Part shown: positions 22,207 to 30,260 of the stretch, piece by piece
Layout: each line of letters begins with the position of its first letter
Numbering within the stretch: the stretch's first letter is position 1
NCBI GenBank assembly: GCA_018715565.1
Contig: DVLJ01000174.1
Location: forward strand, 1-39,898
Source: Candidatus Ventrimonas merdavium
GTDB taxonomy: Bacteria > Bacillota > Clostridia > Lachnospirales > Lachnospiraceae
DNA: 39,898 nucleotides
Reading direction: 5' to 3'
The notes under the pieces: generated by a model
The model's input: the letters and a program-made list of their open reading frames with translations, nothing else
Database searches by the model: none
What the model was told of the DNA's origin: nothing
Translations under genes and position numbers: made by a program

Positions 22207-23688
22207 ATGGAACAGGAAAAAGAGACCAGGGCCCCATGGCGGCTGCGGTGGCGGCGTCTGGACAATACGGCGAAGATCTTCCCGGTGATCGCCAACGAGC
22301 AGGCGAGCCAGGTGTTCCGGATCTCCGTAACATTAAAGCACACGGTGGATCCGGACCGTCTGCAGCAGGCGCTGGAGGAGATCCTGCCCAGCATCCGAAA
22401 TTTCCGGGTAAAAATGCGGCGGGGACTGTTCTGGTATTATTTTGAGGAAAATACCCAGATCCCCCAGGTGCAGCGGGAGAATACCTATCCGTGCCGGTAT
22501 CTGGATCCCCACGGGAACCAGCGGTTTTTGTTCCGGGTCTCTTACTATGAGCGCCGGATCAATCTGGAGGTGTTCCATGCCCTGACCGACGGACTGGGAG
22601 CGGTGAACTTCTTAAAGAGCCTGACCCGCCGGTATCTCCAGCTGACGTGGGGAGCCGCGGACAGCGGGGAGGCGGGAGATGAGGTGTGGCCGGAGGAGCC
22701 CCGGTTCGGGACGGAGGACAGCTATCTGGCCCATTATAAGGAGACTGATCATCGATCCTACAGCTCCGCGCCGGCTTACCGGCTGAGCGGTCATTATCTG
22801 CCCCTGGGAGCGGAGCAGGTGCTCCATGGGTACATGAAGGTCAGCCAGGTCAAGGAGGTCTGCCACCGCCATGGGGTGAGCATCACAAAGTATCTGGCAG
22901 CGGTCCTGATCTGGTCCATCTGGCAGGAGTACGGCCAGGGAAAGCCAGGAAAGCTGCCGGTGATGCTGAACCTGCCGGTAAACCTGCGGAGCATCTTCGG
23001 CTCGGAGACTATGGCCAACTTTTTCGCGGTGAGCCTGGTGGGCGGCCGGTTCGGGAGCAGGAAGGTTTCGTTTGAGTCGGTGCTGAAGCTGGTGAGCCGC
23101 CAGCTGGACGAGACGCTGGAGAAGAAGAACCTGGAGGAACACATTTCCTACAATGTCTCCAATGAAAAGAAATGGTATCTGCGGGCGGTCCCCCTGGTGA
23201 TCAAAGCGCCGCTGATGCGGATGATCTTCCGGATGAAGGACCGGGCCTATACTATGACGATGTCCAATATCGGCCCGATCGCCATGGAGCCGGAGTATGC
23301 GGCGGAGATCCAGCGGTTCCACATGATGATCGGCGTTTCCCGGAGCCAGCCGGTGAAGTGCGCGGTCTGCGCCTGGCAGGAGGAGCTGGTGGTGACGTTT
23401 GCCTCCGTCTTTTCCGACAGCCGTCTCCAGCGCCGGTTCTTCAGCCGTCTGAGAGAGGACGGCATCGCGGTGCGGTTCGAGGGCAACGAGCTCTGCGGAG
23501 CCAAACGGCGCGCCATGTACCCGCGGATCCGCCGGGTGCTGATCCTGCAGAAGGGCGGGGAAGAAAAGGCGGCGCGGATGGTGAAGCGGGCCGGGAAGAC
23601 CGGAGGTACGGTATTCAAACGGCTCTGGGAGTATGCGATGGGAAGGCGGAGCCTTCGGGACGAATGCAGCAGACGGCTGCACATGTAA
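22207..23688 (+). CDS. Condensation-fold acyltransferase (alcohol acetyltransferase-like)
   Basis: A 493-aa protein related to the chloramphenicol acetyltransferase / NRPS-condensation fold, often annotated in Clostridia as alcohol acetyltransferase. The catalytic HxxxDG motif is present (FHALTDGLGAVNFL, His about residue 123). A later core pattern (LNLPVNLRSIFGSETMANFF) matches the family's NLR-type stretch. A C-terminal basic tail of about 60 residues follows. ATG 22207 has AAGGAG 6 nt upstream; the ATG at 22189 does not. Substrates are unknown: acyl transfer to an alcohol or lipid is the family expectation. The next gene is a lipase-type hydrolase, so the two may act on the same ester pool. 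Confidence 0.78.
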   Translation: MEQEKETRAPWRLRWRRLDNTAKIFPVIANEQASQVFRISVTLKHTVDPDRLQQALEEILPSIRNFRVKMRRGLFWYYFEENTQIPQVQRENTYPCRYLDPHGNQRFLFRVSYYERRINLEVFHALTDGLGAVNFLKSLTRRYLQLTWGAADSGEAGDEVWPEEPRFGTEDSYLAHYKETDHRSYSSAPAYRLSGHYLPLGAEQVLHGYMKVSQVKEVCHRHGVSITKYLAAVLIWSIWQEYGQGKPGKLPVMLNLPVNLRSIFGSETMANFFAVSLVGGRFGSRKVSFESVLKLVSRQLDETLEKKNLEEHISYNVSNEKKWYLRAVPLVIKAPLMRMIFRMKDRAYTMTMSNIGPIAMEPEYAAEIQRFHMMIGVSRSQPVKCAVCAWQEELVVTFASVFSDSRLQRRFFSRLREDGIAVRFEGNELCGAKRRAMYPRIRRVLILQKGGEEKAARMVKRAGKTGGTVFKRLWEYAMGRRSLRDECSRRLHM

Positions 23689-23719
23689 GCTGGGTTACCG
23701 AACATGTGAGCGCGGCTGC

Positions 23720-23767
23720 CGCACAGGCAGGGGTTACGCTGGAAAATATTGGGATCCTGCCTGTGCG
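23720..23767 (+). repeat. 12-bp perfect inverted repeat between acyltransferase and hydrolase genes
   Basis: CGCACAGGCAGG (23720-23731) and its complement (23756-23767) around a 24-nt loop, without a T-run. It could slow transcription or stabilise the upstream mRNA. Confidence 0.6.
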
Positions 23768-23834
23768 ACCTGCGAGAGGCGTATGGGATCGGATGAGGCA
23801 GAAGGCAGAAGCGTGAGACTGGATGAGATAAAAT

Positions 23835-23923
23835 CATGAGACAGAATCATGAGACACATGAGACAAAATCATGAGATAGAGGCATGAGACAGAAGCGCAA
23901 GACAGGAACATGAGGCAGAAAGG
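23835..23923 (+). repeat. 13-bp tandem repeat array before the hydrolase gene
   Basis: About six copies of CATGAGACAGAAT-like 13-bp units plus one 9-bp partial unit. The last, diverged copy runs into AGAAAGGAACAG, the ribosome-binding stretch of the hydrolase gene. Confidence 0.85.
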
Positions 23924-23931
23924 AACAGAGG

Positions 23932-24948
23932 ATGGAGCAGCGTACAGGCACTGGCAGAAGGACCGAGCAGGTCAGCCTGCGGGGCAGGCTGGTGCGGGAT
24001 ATGATGAAGAATATGATGGATTCTGCCATGGGACACCGGTTCCAGACCGGAGAGTTCCGGGCGAACCCGGTAGAACCGGCCTGGCATTGTCCGCCGGATC
24101 ATGAATATGAGCTGATTGATATGGGGCTGTTCCAGATGGAATTCCTCCATCCCGCCGGGGTCTTTACCGGACGGGTGATCTTACAGCTCCATGGAGGCGG
24201 CTACATCGGGCCTATGAAGAATACCTACCGGGATTTCGCCCTGGAATATTCCAGGCGGAGCATGGGCGGCGACGTGCTGACCTTGGATTACCGGGTGGCG
24301 CCGGAGCATCCCTATCCGGCGGCGCTGGAGGATGCGGTGATGGCCTACTGGTGGCTGATCGAGGAAAAGAAGTACGCGCCGGAGCATATCGTGGTGGCCG
24401 GGGATTCGGCGGGAGGCGGACTGGCCCTGGCGCTGATGCTTTTTCTGCGGGACCGGGGACTGGCCCTTCCGGCCGGGCTGATCGTGATGTCGCCCTGGGC
24501 GGATGTGACCTGCAGCGGAGCCTCCCATACGTTTAATTTCCACAAGGATCCTCAGTTTGGAGGCACCACGGACAATATGCTCCATCACTGTCCCTATATC
24601 GGGGACGCGGATCCTACGGACCCGTATCTGTCGCCCGTATTTGGAGAATATCACGGATTCCCGCCGGTGCTTTTGCAGGCAGGCGGGGACGAGGTGCTAC
24701 TCTCCGACACCCTGACGGTGGCGGAGAAGCTACGGAAGGCCCATGGGAAAGTGCGCCTTTCCGTCTACGACGGCATGTTCCACGTATTCCAGATGGCCCT
24801 GCGGCTGATCCCGGAAAGCCGGGAAGCCTGGGAGGAGGTCGGCCGGTTCCTGGAGATCATTTACGGGATCCGGAGAAGGCCGGAGGGGAAAAAAGTCCGG
24901 GTGGTCCGGAGCAGGAGAAGGAACAGGGGAAGGAGCGCACGGCATTGA
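23932..24948 (+). CDS. Alpha/beta hydrolase, hormone-sensitive-lipase family
   Basis: A 338-aa esterase/lipase-type enzyme. The oxyanion-hole motif HGGGY lies at about residue 86 (ILQLHGGGYIG). The family pattern YRVAPEHPYPAALEDAV follows, then the nucleophile elbow GDSAGGG (Ser about 158). A triad Asp candidate is in LQAGGDEVLLSD and the His in GMFHVFQM. It is probably cytosolic, with no signal peptide, and ends in a basic tail (RSRRRNRGRSARH). It hydrolyses a carboxylic ester of unknown identity. It lies downstream of the acyltransferase, and its TGA overlaps the TTG start of rlmH (ATTGA), implying translational coupling. ATG 23932 has a G-rich ribosome site provided by the end of the 13-bp array. 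Confidence 0.87.
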   Translation: MEQRTGTGRRTEQVSLRGRLVRDMMKNMMDSAMGHRFQTGEFRANPVEPAWHCPPDHEYELIDMGLFQMEFLHPAGVFTGRVILQLHGGGYIGPMKNTYRDFALEYSRRSMGGDVLTLDYRVAPEHPYPAALEDAVMAYWWLIEEKKYAPEHIVVAGDSAGGGLALALMLFLRDRGLALPAGLIVMSPWADVTCSGASHTFNFHKDPQFGGTTDNMLHHCPYIGDADPTDPYLSPVFGEYHGFPPVLLQAGGDEVLLSDTLTVAEKLRKAHGKVRLSVYDGMFHVFQMALRLIPESREAWEEVGRFLEIIYGIRRRPEGKKVRVVRSRRRNRGRSARH

Positions 24949-25424
24949 AGATCACGCTGGTAACAGTAGGAAAGATCAAGGAAAAGTTTTATACAGACGC
25001 CATCGCCGAATATACGAAGCGGCTGAGCCGGTACTGTAAGCTGGAGATCGTCCAGGTGGCGGACGAGAAGACGCCGGACAAGGCCAGCGAGACGGAGGAG
25101 CGGCAGATCAAGGAGCGGGAAGGGAAACGGGTCCTTGCCCAGATCAAGGAGGGCGCCTATGTCATTGCCCTGGCGATCCAGGGAGAGATGCTGAGCTCAG
25201 AGCAGCTGGCCGGGAAGCTGGAGCGCCTGGGGATCGAGGGGCAGAGCCAGCTGGTGCTGGTGATCGGCGGCTCCCTGGGGCTGTCGGAGGAGGTGCTGCG
25301 GCGGGCGGACTACCAGCTGAGCTTTTCCAGGATGACCTTCCCCCATCAGCTGATGCGAGTGATCCTGTTAGAGCAGCTGTACCGGAGCTATCGGATCATC
25401 CAGGGGGAGCCGTATCATAAATAA
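24945..25424 (+). CDS. rlmH: 23S rRNA (pseudouridine-1915-N3)-methyltransferase
   Basis: A 159-aa SPOUT methyltransferase that uses AdoMet to methylate pseudouridine 1915 in helix 69 of 23S rRNA. Whole-length agreement with the family: MKITLVTVGKIKEKFYTDAI at the start, LVLVIGGSLGLSEEV in the knot, and the diagnostic C-terminus FPHQLMRVILLEQLYRSYRI ending GEPYHK. The start codon is TTG 24945, overlapping the hydrolase stop, with AAGGAG about 11 nt upstream. It is a housekeeping gene and is followed by AT-rich promoter sequence for the exported-protein cluster. Confidence 0.95.
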   Translation: MKITLVTVGKIKEKFYTDAIAEYTKRLSRYCKLEIVQVADEKTPDKASETEERQIKEREGKRVLAQIKEGAYVIALAIQGEMLSSEQLAGKLERLGIEGQSQLVLVIGGSLGLSEEVLRRADYQLSFSRMTFPHQLMRVILLEQLYRSYRIIQGEPYHK

Positions 25425-25444
25425 TGGCCGGTGTGCCCAAGGCG

Positions 25445-25526
25445 TTGGAGGAAATATAGAAAAAGATTACAATTTTCTGAAATATCTGCTTGGAGCATAG
25501 ACATTTTCTTACATCTGATTTACAAT
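25445..25526 (+). promoter_or_regulatory. Two promoter-like boxes ahead of the exported-protein pair
   Basis: TTGGAG (25445-25450), 17 nt, TACAAT (25468-25473); and TAGACA (25498-25503), 17 nt, TACAAT (25521-25526). The second is closer to the start and equally well spaced, so tandem promoters are possible. Confidence 0.55.
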
Positions 25527-25594
25527 AGAACCATAAATTTTTAAAAGAAAGCGGTGTGATCGAGGAGGAAACAGACGGCAGAGGAGGGAAGCCT

Positions 25595-26398
25595 ATGAAG
25601 TATGGAAAGCGTTTGTTGGCCTTAGTGCTTGCTGTAGTGATGATGTGTCCGCTGACCGTCTTCGGAGCGGAAGCGGAGGATACGAAAGAGGTTCTGCGGC
25701 AGGCTCTGGCGAGGAACCAGCAGTGGGATGATGTGAATGGATTCTATGATTTTACGTTCACGATTTCAGGAGGAATCCTGGAGACCTTGGGAGCGGAGCC
25801 GATGACCATGCGGGCAGAGATGAATCTGAAAGCGAACCATCTGCAGGACCCAGCTCAGCTGAAGTATATGAGTTATATGCGGACGACGGAGCTGGACGGC
25901 ACAGAGACAGTGGTCACGACTTATGAGACGGATGGCTGCCGGTATTCGGATGAGACCGGAACAAAGCTGAGGACAGAAGCGGTGCCTGGCGGTGTGGAAA
26001 GCCTGCTGCCGGAGGATATGAGCCGGAGCCTGATCATGGGGTATCTGCAGCTGGGAACGCCATATCCGTCTGATACCGGCGTCGTGATCCCTTATTACAT
26101 GGACCCGGAGGACTGCGACTCCTTTATGCGGCAGTTTTATTACATGGGATTTTCTATGGAGGAGCAGCTGGAGGCCCAGGGGATGGCTGTCCGCCTGACG
26201 TCCATCCATGGAGATTATGGGATCAACGATCAAGGCCAGATTGAAAAGTACCGGATGACGGCGGAGCTGGAGCTGTATACGGAGGGACTTTCCGTTCCTG
26301 TGAATGGAGAGATCCGCCTGGAGATCGGCTTTGCGGATCCGGGACAGCCGGTAGAGGTGCCCCTGCCCAATCCGGCAGAGTATGTACAGAACCCGTAA
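25595..26398 (+). CDS. Exported protein, paralog A of a tandem pair (DUF6612/LolA-like, tentative)
   Basis: A 267-aa protein with a clear signal peptide (YGKRLLALVLAVVMMCPLTVFGA, cleavage near residue 22). The mature part has alternating beta text like the LolA/LppX-type fold. It shares MTMR.EMNLKANHLQDP and a C-terminal DPGQPVEVP.PNPAEY with the next gene, which is also 267 aa, so the two arose by duplication. There is no lipobox, so it should be secreted or wall-associated, not a lipoprotein. I start at ATG 25595, which has GGAGGG 7 nt upstream; the longer track start lacks one. Function is unknown; a DUF6612-type carrier or sensor is a guess from the fold style. Confidence 0.75.
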   Translation: MKYGKRLLALVLAVVMMCPLTVFGAEAEDTKEVLRQALARNQQWDDVNGFYDFTFTISGGILETLGAEPMTMRAEMNLKANHLQDPAQLKYMSYMRTTELDGTETVVTTYETDGCRYSDETGTKLRTEAVPGGVESLLPEDMSRSLIMGYLQLGTPYPSDTGVVIPYYMDPEDCDSFMRQFYYMGFSMEEQLEAQGMAVRLTSIHGDYGINDQGQIEKYRMTAELELYTEGLSVPVNGEIRLEIGFADPGQPVEVPLPNPAEYVQNP

Positions 26399-26437
26399 CA
26401 GAATGAACGACGATTCCAGGAAAAGGAGGAGAAGAAC

Positions 26438-27241
26438 ATGTTGAAGTTTGGAAAGCGATTGTTGGCATTGGCGGCAGCGGCAGTATTGATGTGCCCGACC
26501 ACAGCTTTTGGCGCTACCCCGGAGGAAGCGCAGGCGTATCTGGAGCAGGTTATGACGCAGACAAATTCGTCCATGGACGATATCAACGCGTTTTACGATC
26601 TGGATATCGGTATTTCCGGAGATATGCTGACGGAGCTGGGGATCGATCCCATTACCATGCGGATGGAGATGAACTTAAAGGCGAACCATCTGCAGGATCC
26701 GTCCCAGTTAAAGTACATGGCGTATTATCGGATCACGGACCAGACCGGCGAGCAGATGACCGGGACCATGTATCTGACGGATGGCTACATGTATTCGGAT
26801 ACCCTCGGGACGAAGACCAAGATGAAGATGGAGGCTGGGACCGACCTAAACGTCGAGCTTCTGCCGACAGATCTCAATGACATGTCTATGGATATGATCA
26901 AAGATGTGTCGATCCGCCAGGAGGGCGAGGATACCGTGGTGTCTTATTCCATGGACGCGGCAAAATTCAATCAGTTCATGATGGATTTCATGGGCCTGAC
27001 TGGAATGGAAGCAGAGTTTGCGGATGCAGGGATCACCATGAGCTTTGGAAATCTGGACGGGGAATATGTGCTCAACTCTCAGGGGCAGCTTATAAAGATC
27101 CGGATGGATATCGCCATGGATATGGGCATTTCCGGAGAGAACCTGCACATTACCATGAAGGGCGACGTGGGCATCGCGGATCCGGGACAGCCGGTAGAGG
27201 TTCCCATGCCCAATCCCGCAGAATACACAGAGATCCAGTAG
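26438..27241 (+). CDS. Exported protein, paralog B of a tandem pair
   Basis: A 267-aa secreted protein, duplicate of the preceding gene. Signal peptide LKFGKRLLALAAAAVLMCPTTAFGA, then ISGDMLTELGIDPITMRMEMNLKANHL, closely matching paralog A at the same positions. The middle is richer in Met and Asp (MDMSMDMIKD-like text) than in paralog A, which has Cys residues in the same region (DCDSF). The C-terminal ADPGQPVEVPMPNPAEY is almost identical between the two. GGAGGAG precedes ATG 26438, 40 bp after the stop of paralog A, so both are probably on one mRNA with the wall-binding protein that follows. Function is unknown. Confidence 0.75.
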   Translation: MLKFGKRLLALAAAAVLMCPTTAFGATPEEAQAYLEQVMTQTNSSMDDINAFYDLDIGISGDMLTELGIDPITMRMEMNLKANHLQDPSQLKYMAYYRITDQTGEQMTGTMYLTDGYMYSDTLGTKTKMKMEAGTDLNVELLPTDLNDMSMDMIKDVSIRQEGEDTVVSYSMDAAKFNQFMMDFMGLTGMEAEFADAGITMSFGNLDGEYVLNSQGQLIKIRMDIAMDMGISGENLHITMKGDVGIADPGQPVEVPMPNPAEYTEIQ

Positions 27242-27302
27242 GGACATCTGAAGAGAGACGGAAGAACAGAACAAGAATCGAGCAAGAAGGAGGCATATTG
27301 GC

Positions 27303-28037
27303 ATGAGACGGACCAAAGGAGCCCGGGCGCTGCTGATCGCAGCGGCCGCGTTCATCCTGGCAGCCGCAGGCACGACCGCTACCTGGGCGGCAGAACGGCT
27401 GGGGACCATTGAGGATAATTACTGGGATGAGGATTCCCGCACGATCGCCCGCTGGGAGGAGATCGAGGACGCATATCAGTATGAAGTGTATCTGTACCGG
27501 GATGAGTCCCATGTGGCGACAGTGAAGACGAAAAAGGAATCCTACAATTTTAAGAATAAGATCACGAAAGCCGGTGATTATACGTTCCGGGTACGGGCCC
27601 TGGCGTCTGGTTCCAGCCGGAAGAATGGCAGCTGGTCGGATTATGCAGAGTCTACGTATTTTAGTGAGGATTACGTTCAGTTCCTGGAGGATGGCGGTGT
27701 GATCGATACGCTGCACACAGGGCCTGGCGCGATCAACGATGGCTCCCAGGAGATGGATACGGTCAGTGTTGTCTATACGCCTCAGTGGATCCAGGAGGAG
27801 GCTGGCTGGCGCTACCGCCAGTCGGACGGAAGCTATCAGGCCAACGGATGGTGGCTGGACAGCGCTGCTGGCGTCTGGTATTACTTTGACGCCAACGGGT
27901 ATATGGTGACCGGCTGGGTTTCCTATAACGACGCCTGGTATTATCTGCTCCCCTCCGGGGCGATGGCGACTGGCACCCAGACCATTGACGGAACGGTCTA
28001 TCAGTTTGACGATACCGGCATCCTGCAGGCATCGTGA
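27303..28037 (+). CDS. Exported FN3-like protein with cell-wall-binding repeats
   Basis: A 244-aa secreted protein. A signal peptide covers about 1-29 (RALLIAAAAFILAAAGTTATW, cleavage near WAA-E). An FN3-like module follows (DAYQYEVYLYRDESHVATVK, then AGDYTFRVRALAS), like the module of the gene at 10111. The last about 85 residues are choline-binding-type repeats (AGWRYRQSDGSYQANGW, GVWYYFDANGYMVTGW, AWYYLLPSGAMATG). It is thus a shortened relative of the 10111 protein without its N-terminal domain. AAGGAGG precedes the start. It lies 61 bp after paralog B and may act with the paralog pair at the wall; this is inference from gene order only. Confidence 0.82.
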   Translation: MRRTKGARALLIAAAAFILAAAGTTATWAAERLGTIEDNYWDEDSRTIARWEEIEDAYQYEVYLYRDESHVATVKTKKESYNFKNKITKAGDYTFRVRALASGSSRKNGSWSDYAESTYFSEDYVQFLEDGGVIDTLHTGPGAINDGSQEMDTVSVVYTPQWIQEEAGWRYRQSDGSYQANGWWLDSAAGVWYYFDANGYMVTGWVSYNDAWYYLLPSGAMATGTQTIDGTVYQFDDTGILQAS

Positions 28038-28081
28038 TCCAATCTTATAAGAAAATCTTCGGAGGAAACTCCGGAACCCAA

Positions 28082-28109
28082 GCATAAATCACCCTTCCCC
28101 TCATATATA
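28082..28109 (+). promoter_or_regulatory. Sigma-E-like promoter of the spoIIIA operon
   Basis: GCATAAA (28082-28088), a 13-nt spacer and CATATATA (28102-28109). This resembles the mother-cell sigma-E consensus (GCATATT, then CATACAAT) and sits where a sporulation operon promoter is expected, about 20 nt before the ribosome site. Confidence 0.6.
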
Positions 28110-28132
28110 TTCTTAATAGGGGAGGGGTGATC

Positions 28133-29125
28133 TTGGATAAGTGGGACATCTTCATTCGCATTTTTTCAAAAGATATCAGAACGATTCTAAAGGAGACAGC
28201 GGTGGATTATGACCGGGTCCAGGAGATCCGTCTCCGGGTCCAGGCGCCGCTGCTTCTTATCTACGGTGATCAGGAATTTTACCTTACTTCAGAAGGAACC
28301 TTAACAACGCGGCGGGAGCTGGCTTTCCAGGTGACGGGACAAGCCATCCGGGAAACGCTGGAATACATTGGGAGCCATTCGCTCTATGCCTTTGAGGAGG
28401 AGATCCGGCAGGGATTTCTGACGATCCAGGGCGGGCATCGGATCGGACTGGCGGGAAAGACGATCCTGGATGAGCGGGGCATCCGCACGATGAAGTTCAT
28501 ATCATTTCTTAACGTGCGCCTGGCTCATGAGCTGCGGGGATGCGCCGACGGGGTGATCCCGTATCTGTACGATCAGGCCGGCCTGTGCCATACGCTCCTG
28601 ATCTCGCCGCCCCGGTGCGGGAAGACGACACTGCTGCGGGATCTGGTACGGCAGATCTCTGACGGCTCAGAGAAAGCTGGCGCTGGGACCTCCAGGAGCG
28701 TTTCACGGCCCGGCATGACGGTGGGGGTGGTGGATGAACGCTCGGAGATCGGCGCCTGCTATCAGGGGGTGCCGCAGAATGATCTGGGGATCCGGACAGA
28801 TATCCTGGACTGCTGCCCCAAAGCCCTGGGGATGATGATGCTGATCCGCTCTATGTCCCCTCAGGTAGTGGCCGTGGATGAGATCGGAAGCCGGGAGGAT
28901 TTAGACGCCATGGAGCAGGTGATGAACTGCGGGAGCCGGGTGCTGGCTACGGTCCATGGCAGTTCCCTGGAGGATATCCGGAGAAAGCCGGTGTTAAAGA
29001 CCATGCTGGCAGAGCGGTGGTTCGGCCGGTATGTGGTGCTGGAAAATAAACGGAGCGTGGGTCAGGTAGAGGGGATCTATGACAGCGGCGGCAGGCGGCT
29101 GTTCCCCGGAGAGGCGGGAGTATGA
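28133..29125 (+). CDS. spoIIIAA: Stage III sporulation protein AA, ATPase
   Basis: A 330-aa cytosolic ATPase of the type II/IV secretion ATPase group. It powers the SpoIIIA-SpoIIQ channel between mother cell and engulfing forespore. Walker A is PPRCGKTTLLRD (about residue 158) and the Walker B region is VVAVDEIG, followed by the conserved LATVHG. The N-terminal text IRLRVQAPLLLIYG and ITIQGGHRIGLAG is typical. The track starts at GTG 28127, but that lies within the G-rich ribosome site; TTG 28133 sits 7 nt after GGAGG and is preferred. It is the first gene of an eight-gene operon and overlaps spoIIIAB by 4 nt. Confidence 0.95.
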   Translation: MDKWDIFIRIFSKDIRTILKETAVDYDRVQEIRLRVQAPLLLIYGDQEFYLTSEGTLTTRRELAFQVTGQAIRETLEYIGSHSLYAFEEEIRQGFLTIQGGHRIGLAGKTILDERGIRTMKFISFLNVRLAHELRGCADGVIPYLYDQAGLCHTLLISPPRCGKTTLLRDLVRQISDGSEKAGAGTSRSVSRPGMTVGVVDERSEIGACYQGVPQNDLGIRTDILDCCPKALGMMMLIRSMSPQVVAVDEIGSREDLDAMEQVMNCGSRVLATVHGSSLEDIRRKPVLKTMLAERWFGRYVVLENKRSVGQVEGIYDSGGRRLFPGEAGV

Positions 29126-29661
29126 TGCAGATATGGATGCGGCTGGCCGGGGCCGCCTGCATGGTGGCGGGGAGCAGCGGACTGGGCTTCTGGCTGTCCG
29201 GGCAGTACCGGGAACGGCTGCGGGAGCTGGAGCAGCTGCGGCAGATGATCTTTCTGCTGAAAGGACAGATCCTGTATGCCAACGCAACCCTGGAGGAGGG
29301 GCTGGAGGCTGTGGGAAGAAGGACCAGGGGAGCCCTGGCCGGCCTGTTCCTGCAGGCGGCTGACCGGATCGCTCAGCAGGAAGGAGAGCCGTTCTGCCAG
29401 ATCTGGAAGGAGGCGGTGGGACAGCTGGAGCAGGCAGGCGCAGGCCATGCGCTGAGCCGGAGCGATCTGGCCGCCCTGGCGGCCCTGGGAGAGCACCTGG
29501 GATTTTTGGACCGGGACATGCAGGAACGGACCCTGCTGTTATATCTGGAACAGCTGGACCTGCAGATCCAGGCGCTGCGGGAGCACCGGCAGGAACGATG
29601 CCGCCTGTATTCCAGCCTGGGGATCATGGGCGGGCTGTTTTTAACAATACTTCTTATTTAG
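29122..29661 (+). CDS. spoIIIAB: Stage III sporulation protein AB
   Basis: A 179-aa membrane protein with a hydrophobic segment at each end (about 5-22 and 160-178) and a helical middle (RERLRELEQLRQMIFLLKGQ, then LGEHLGFLDRDMQERTLLLY). It resembles the GspF-like inner-membrane partner of the AA ATPase. The start ATG overlaps the spoIIIAA stop (ATGA), so translation is coupled. Length and position match the family; identity is supported mostly by operon order together with the LGxxDxxxQ pattern. Confidence 0.93.
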   Translation: MMQIWMRLAGAACMVAGSSGLGFWLSGQYRERLRELEQLRQMIFLLKGQILYANATLEEGLEAVGRRTRGALAGLFLQAADRIAQQEGEPFCQIWKEAVGQLEQAGAGHALSRSDLAALAALGEHLGFLDRDMQERTLLLYLEQLDLQIQALREHRQERCRLYSSLGIMGGLFLTILLI

Positions 29662-29670
29662 GAGACGGAG

Positions 29671-29865
29671 ATGGGCGTAAATCTGATATTTCGCATTGCC
29701 GCCGTAGGGATCCTGGTTTCGGTCATCTGTCAGGTGCTGAAGCACAGCGGGCGGGAGGAGCAGGCATTTCTCACCAGCCTGGCGGGCCTGATACTGGTCC
29801 TGTTCTGGATGGTGCCTTATATTTATGAATTATTTGAAACCATTAAAAATCTTTTTGCATTGTAG
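29671..29865 (+). CDS. spoIIIAC: Stage III sporulation protein AC
   Basis: A 64-aa membrane protein with two hydrophobic helices (LIFRIAAVGILVSVICQVLKH and SLAGLILVLFWMVPYIYEL), the normal size for SpoIIIAC. It is a small membrane component of the SpoIIIA apparatus, beside AD. ATG 29671 follows GGAGACGGAG, 9 nt after the AB stop. Confidence 0.94.
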   Translation: MGVNLIFRIAAVGILVSVICQVLKHSGREEQAFLTSLAGLILVLFWMVPYIYELFETIKNLFAL

Positions 29866-29873
29866 GTGGCGCC

Positions 29874-30260
29874 ATGACAGTGATCACGATCGGGATCGTA
29901 GGGATGACGGCAGTGCTGCTGGCTGTACAGATGAAGAGTACCAAGGGAGAGTACGGGATCTATCTGGTCATGGCCGCAGGCTGCTTTATTTTTTTCTATG
30001 GTGTTTCCAAGATGGAGACGATCCTGGACGCCATGGACCGCCTGCAGGAAATGCTCCGGCTGAACCGGGTGTATCTGAGCACCCTGATGAAAATGACGGG
30101 GATCACTTATATCGCCGAATTTTGCTCCGGGATCTGCAAAGACGCCGGGTATGGGGCCATCGGCTCCCAGATCGAGATCTTTGGCAAGCTGTCCATCCTG
30201 GCGGTGAGCATGCCCATCGTCCTGGCGCTGATGGAGACGCTGCAGAGGTTCCTGGGATGA
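29874..30260 (+). CDS. spoIIIAD: Stage III sporulation protein AD
   Basis: A 128-aa membrane protein with about four hydrophobic stretches, similar in style to AC (VITIGIVGMTAVLLAVQMKS near the N-terminus). It contains the family stretch ITYIAEFCSGICKDAGYGAI, followed by IEIFGKLSILAVSMPIVLAL. It is 8 nt after AC, and its TGA overlaps the ATG of spoIIIAE (ATGA). Confidence 0.94.
   Translation: MTVITIGIVGMTAVLLAVQMKSTKGEYGIYLVMAAGCFIFFYGVSKMETILDAMDRLQEMLRLNRVYLSTLMKMTGITYIAEFCSGICKDAGYGAIGSQIEIFGKLSILAVSMPIVLALMETLQRFLG

Noticed and set aside
29825-30256. Extended N-terminus of SpoIIIAE
   Set aside because: It is the antisense-free but out-of-frame reading of spoIIIAC/AD; the true start overlaps the AD stop.
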